Shown here in pieces: positions 63,541 to 64,000 of a stretch of DNA of 64,000 nucleotides (positions within the stretch are counted from its first letter, which is position 1; every line of letters begins with the position of its first letter). The translations under genes and the position numbers were made by a program. The stretch is from Pedobacter frigoris. Its GTDB lineage: Bacteria > Bacteroidota > Bacteroidia > Sphingobacteriales > Sphingobacteriaceae. The notes under the pieces were generated by a model, which worked only from the letters and a program-made list of their open reading frames with translations, made no database searches and was not told the DNA's origin. The stretch is taken from assembly GCF_005116445.1 (NCBI RefSeq), contig NZ_SWBQ01000001.1, positions 496,001 through 560,000 on the forward strand. The letters are read 5' to 3'.

Positions 63541-64000
63541 CTATTCAACAAATTCCCATGCACTTTTGTAACCTTGTTTTTCGTCGGAATAGTTGATGAA
63601 ATCTGAATAGAAAGGCAGGCGCGATAGTGTGGCGCTGTCACCAATCACAACCAGTTTTTGTTTAGCCCTGGTCATGGCTACATTCATCCTCCGGATATCA
63701 TTTAAGAAACCTATGTTTCTTTCTGCATTGCTCCTGGTTAACCCAAGGTAGATGATATCCCGTTCCTGGCCCTGAAAACTATCCACTGTATTGATGGTGA
63801 TGTGACCCGCATATTTATGCAATTCAGGCGTATTTTCAAATAAATCCTTTAAGGTTTTGATTTGCTGTTGGTATGGAGAGATGATTCCTATGGATGGGAA
63901 ATTTTCAATACCGTAGTGGGGATCTAGCTCGGCGATGTAGGCGGTCAGGTGTTTTAAGAGAAAAGAGGCTTCTTCCGGATTACTTAAACTTGTCCCCTCA
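63541..64000 (-). CDS. Superfamily 1 DNA/RNA helicase, C-terminal end (cut by window)
   Basis: The frame is open from the right edge to the stop at 63541, so only the last 150 or so residues are present. They include an NPEEASFLLKHL helix, GIISPYQQQIKTLKD (motif IV region), VDSFQGQERDIIYLGLTR (motif V) and RRMNVAMTRAKQKLVVIGD (motif VI with its arginine). This is the UPF1/DNA2-like (AAA_12) type of helicase core. N-terminal motifs lie outside the window. Confidence 0.88.
   Translation of the reverse strand, partial: EGTSLSNPEEASFLLKHLTAYIAELDPHYGIENFPSIGIISPYQQQIKTLKDLFENTPELHKYAGHITINTVDSFQGQERDIIYLGLTRSNAERNIGFLNDIRRMNVAMTRAKQKLVVIGDSATLSRLPFYSDFINYSDEKQGYKSAWEFVE

Overview
The window reads as a chromosome segment of a Bacteroidota bacterium of the Sphingobacteriaceae type (Pedobacter-like). 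Reasons: many promoters carry the Bacteroidota -7 element TAnnTTTG, start sites lack strong Shine-Dalgarno sequences, lipoproteins have the form MKN..LLxSCKKD, and the gene families (LytS/LytTR two-component pair, GH95, GH172, Cys-type sulfatases, DUF2625) are typical of that group. The genus is an inference.

Layout. (1) 1-2.8 kb: housekeeping genes, namely the C-terminal part of ftsK, a LolA-like protein, a PhnP-like metallo-hydrolase and tRNA-Leu(GAG) with its own promoter and terminator. (2) 3.0-16.8 kb: an AT-rich accessory block. It opens with a large serine recombinase pointing back at the tRNA, followed by a tightly packed seven-gene defence operon: SIR2-like NADase, HerA translocase with a C-terminal KTSC domain, a PD-(D/E)XK nuclease-like protein, and a complete JetABCD (Wadjet/MksFEBG-type) condensin set with a Toprim nuclease. 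A DUF3800 gene pair and a candidate terminator-ended small RNA close the block. (3) 17.0-33.1 kb: a secreted-protein island between two copies of a degenerate repeat. A TPR/LytS-type sensor kinase and a LytTR response regulator lie at its two sides. Between them are about a dozen secreted proteins and lipoproteins (Ig-like, RCC1, beta-propeller-like repeats, a hydrolase). Three promoters inside share one architecture: three 10-bp repeats at 21-bp intervals and a -7 box at a fixed distance. (4) 33-35 kb: a third repeat copy and a decayed YhcG/DUF1016 nuclease gene. A 19-bp perfect direct repeat at 3001 and 33103 could mark the ends of an integrated element.

(5) 34.8-41.2 kb: small single-domain metabolic and stress genes (outer-membrane protein, Crp-like regulator, quinone-oxidoreductase-like protein, two VOC proteins, DHFR-like protein, DinB, HxlR regulator with divergent NmrA-like reductase). 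(6) 41.2-50.5 kb: a PLP histidine decarboxylase, divergent from an AraC regulator and a trans-4-hydroxy-L-proline catabolic operon: DapA-like deaminase, ketoglutarate semialdehyde dehydrogenase, hydroxyproline epimerase, FAD oxidase/dehydrogenase, secreted S9 peptidase. (7) 50.5-60.4 kb: glycan-degradation genes (two Cys-type sulfatases, GH95 fucosidase, GH172), with an acyltransferase and a cold-shock protein. (8) 60.4-64 kb: small ordinary genes (NTF2-like, carboxypeptidase-regulatory-like, pterin carbinolamine dehydratase, DUF2625) and the C-terminus of a superfamily 1 helicase cut by the window edge.

How it fits together: the serine recombinase probably brought in the defence operon, which combines an NAD+-depleting abortive system with a plasmid-cleaving condensin system. 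The kinase/regulator pair probably controls the secreted-protein island through the shared promoter repeats. Regions 6-7 look like a catabolic district for hydroxyproline-rich glycoprotein or sulfated, fucosylated glycans. All functions are read from sequence motifs; no searches were run.
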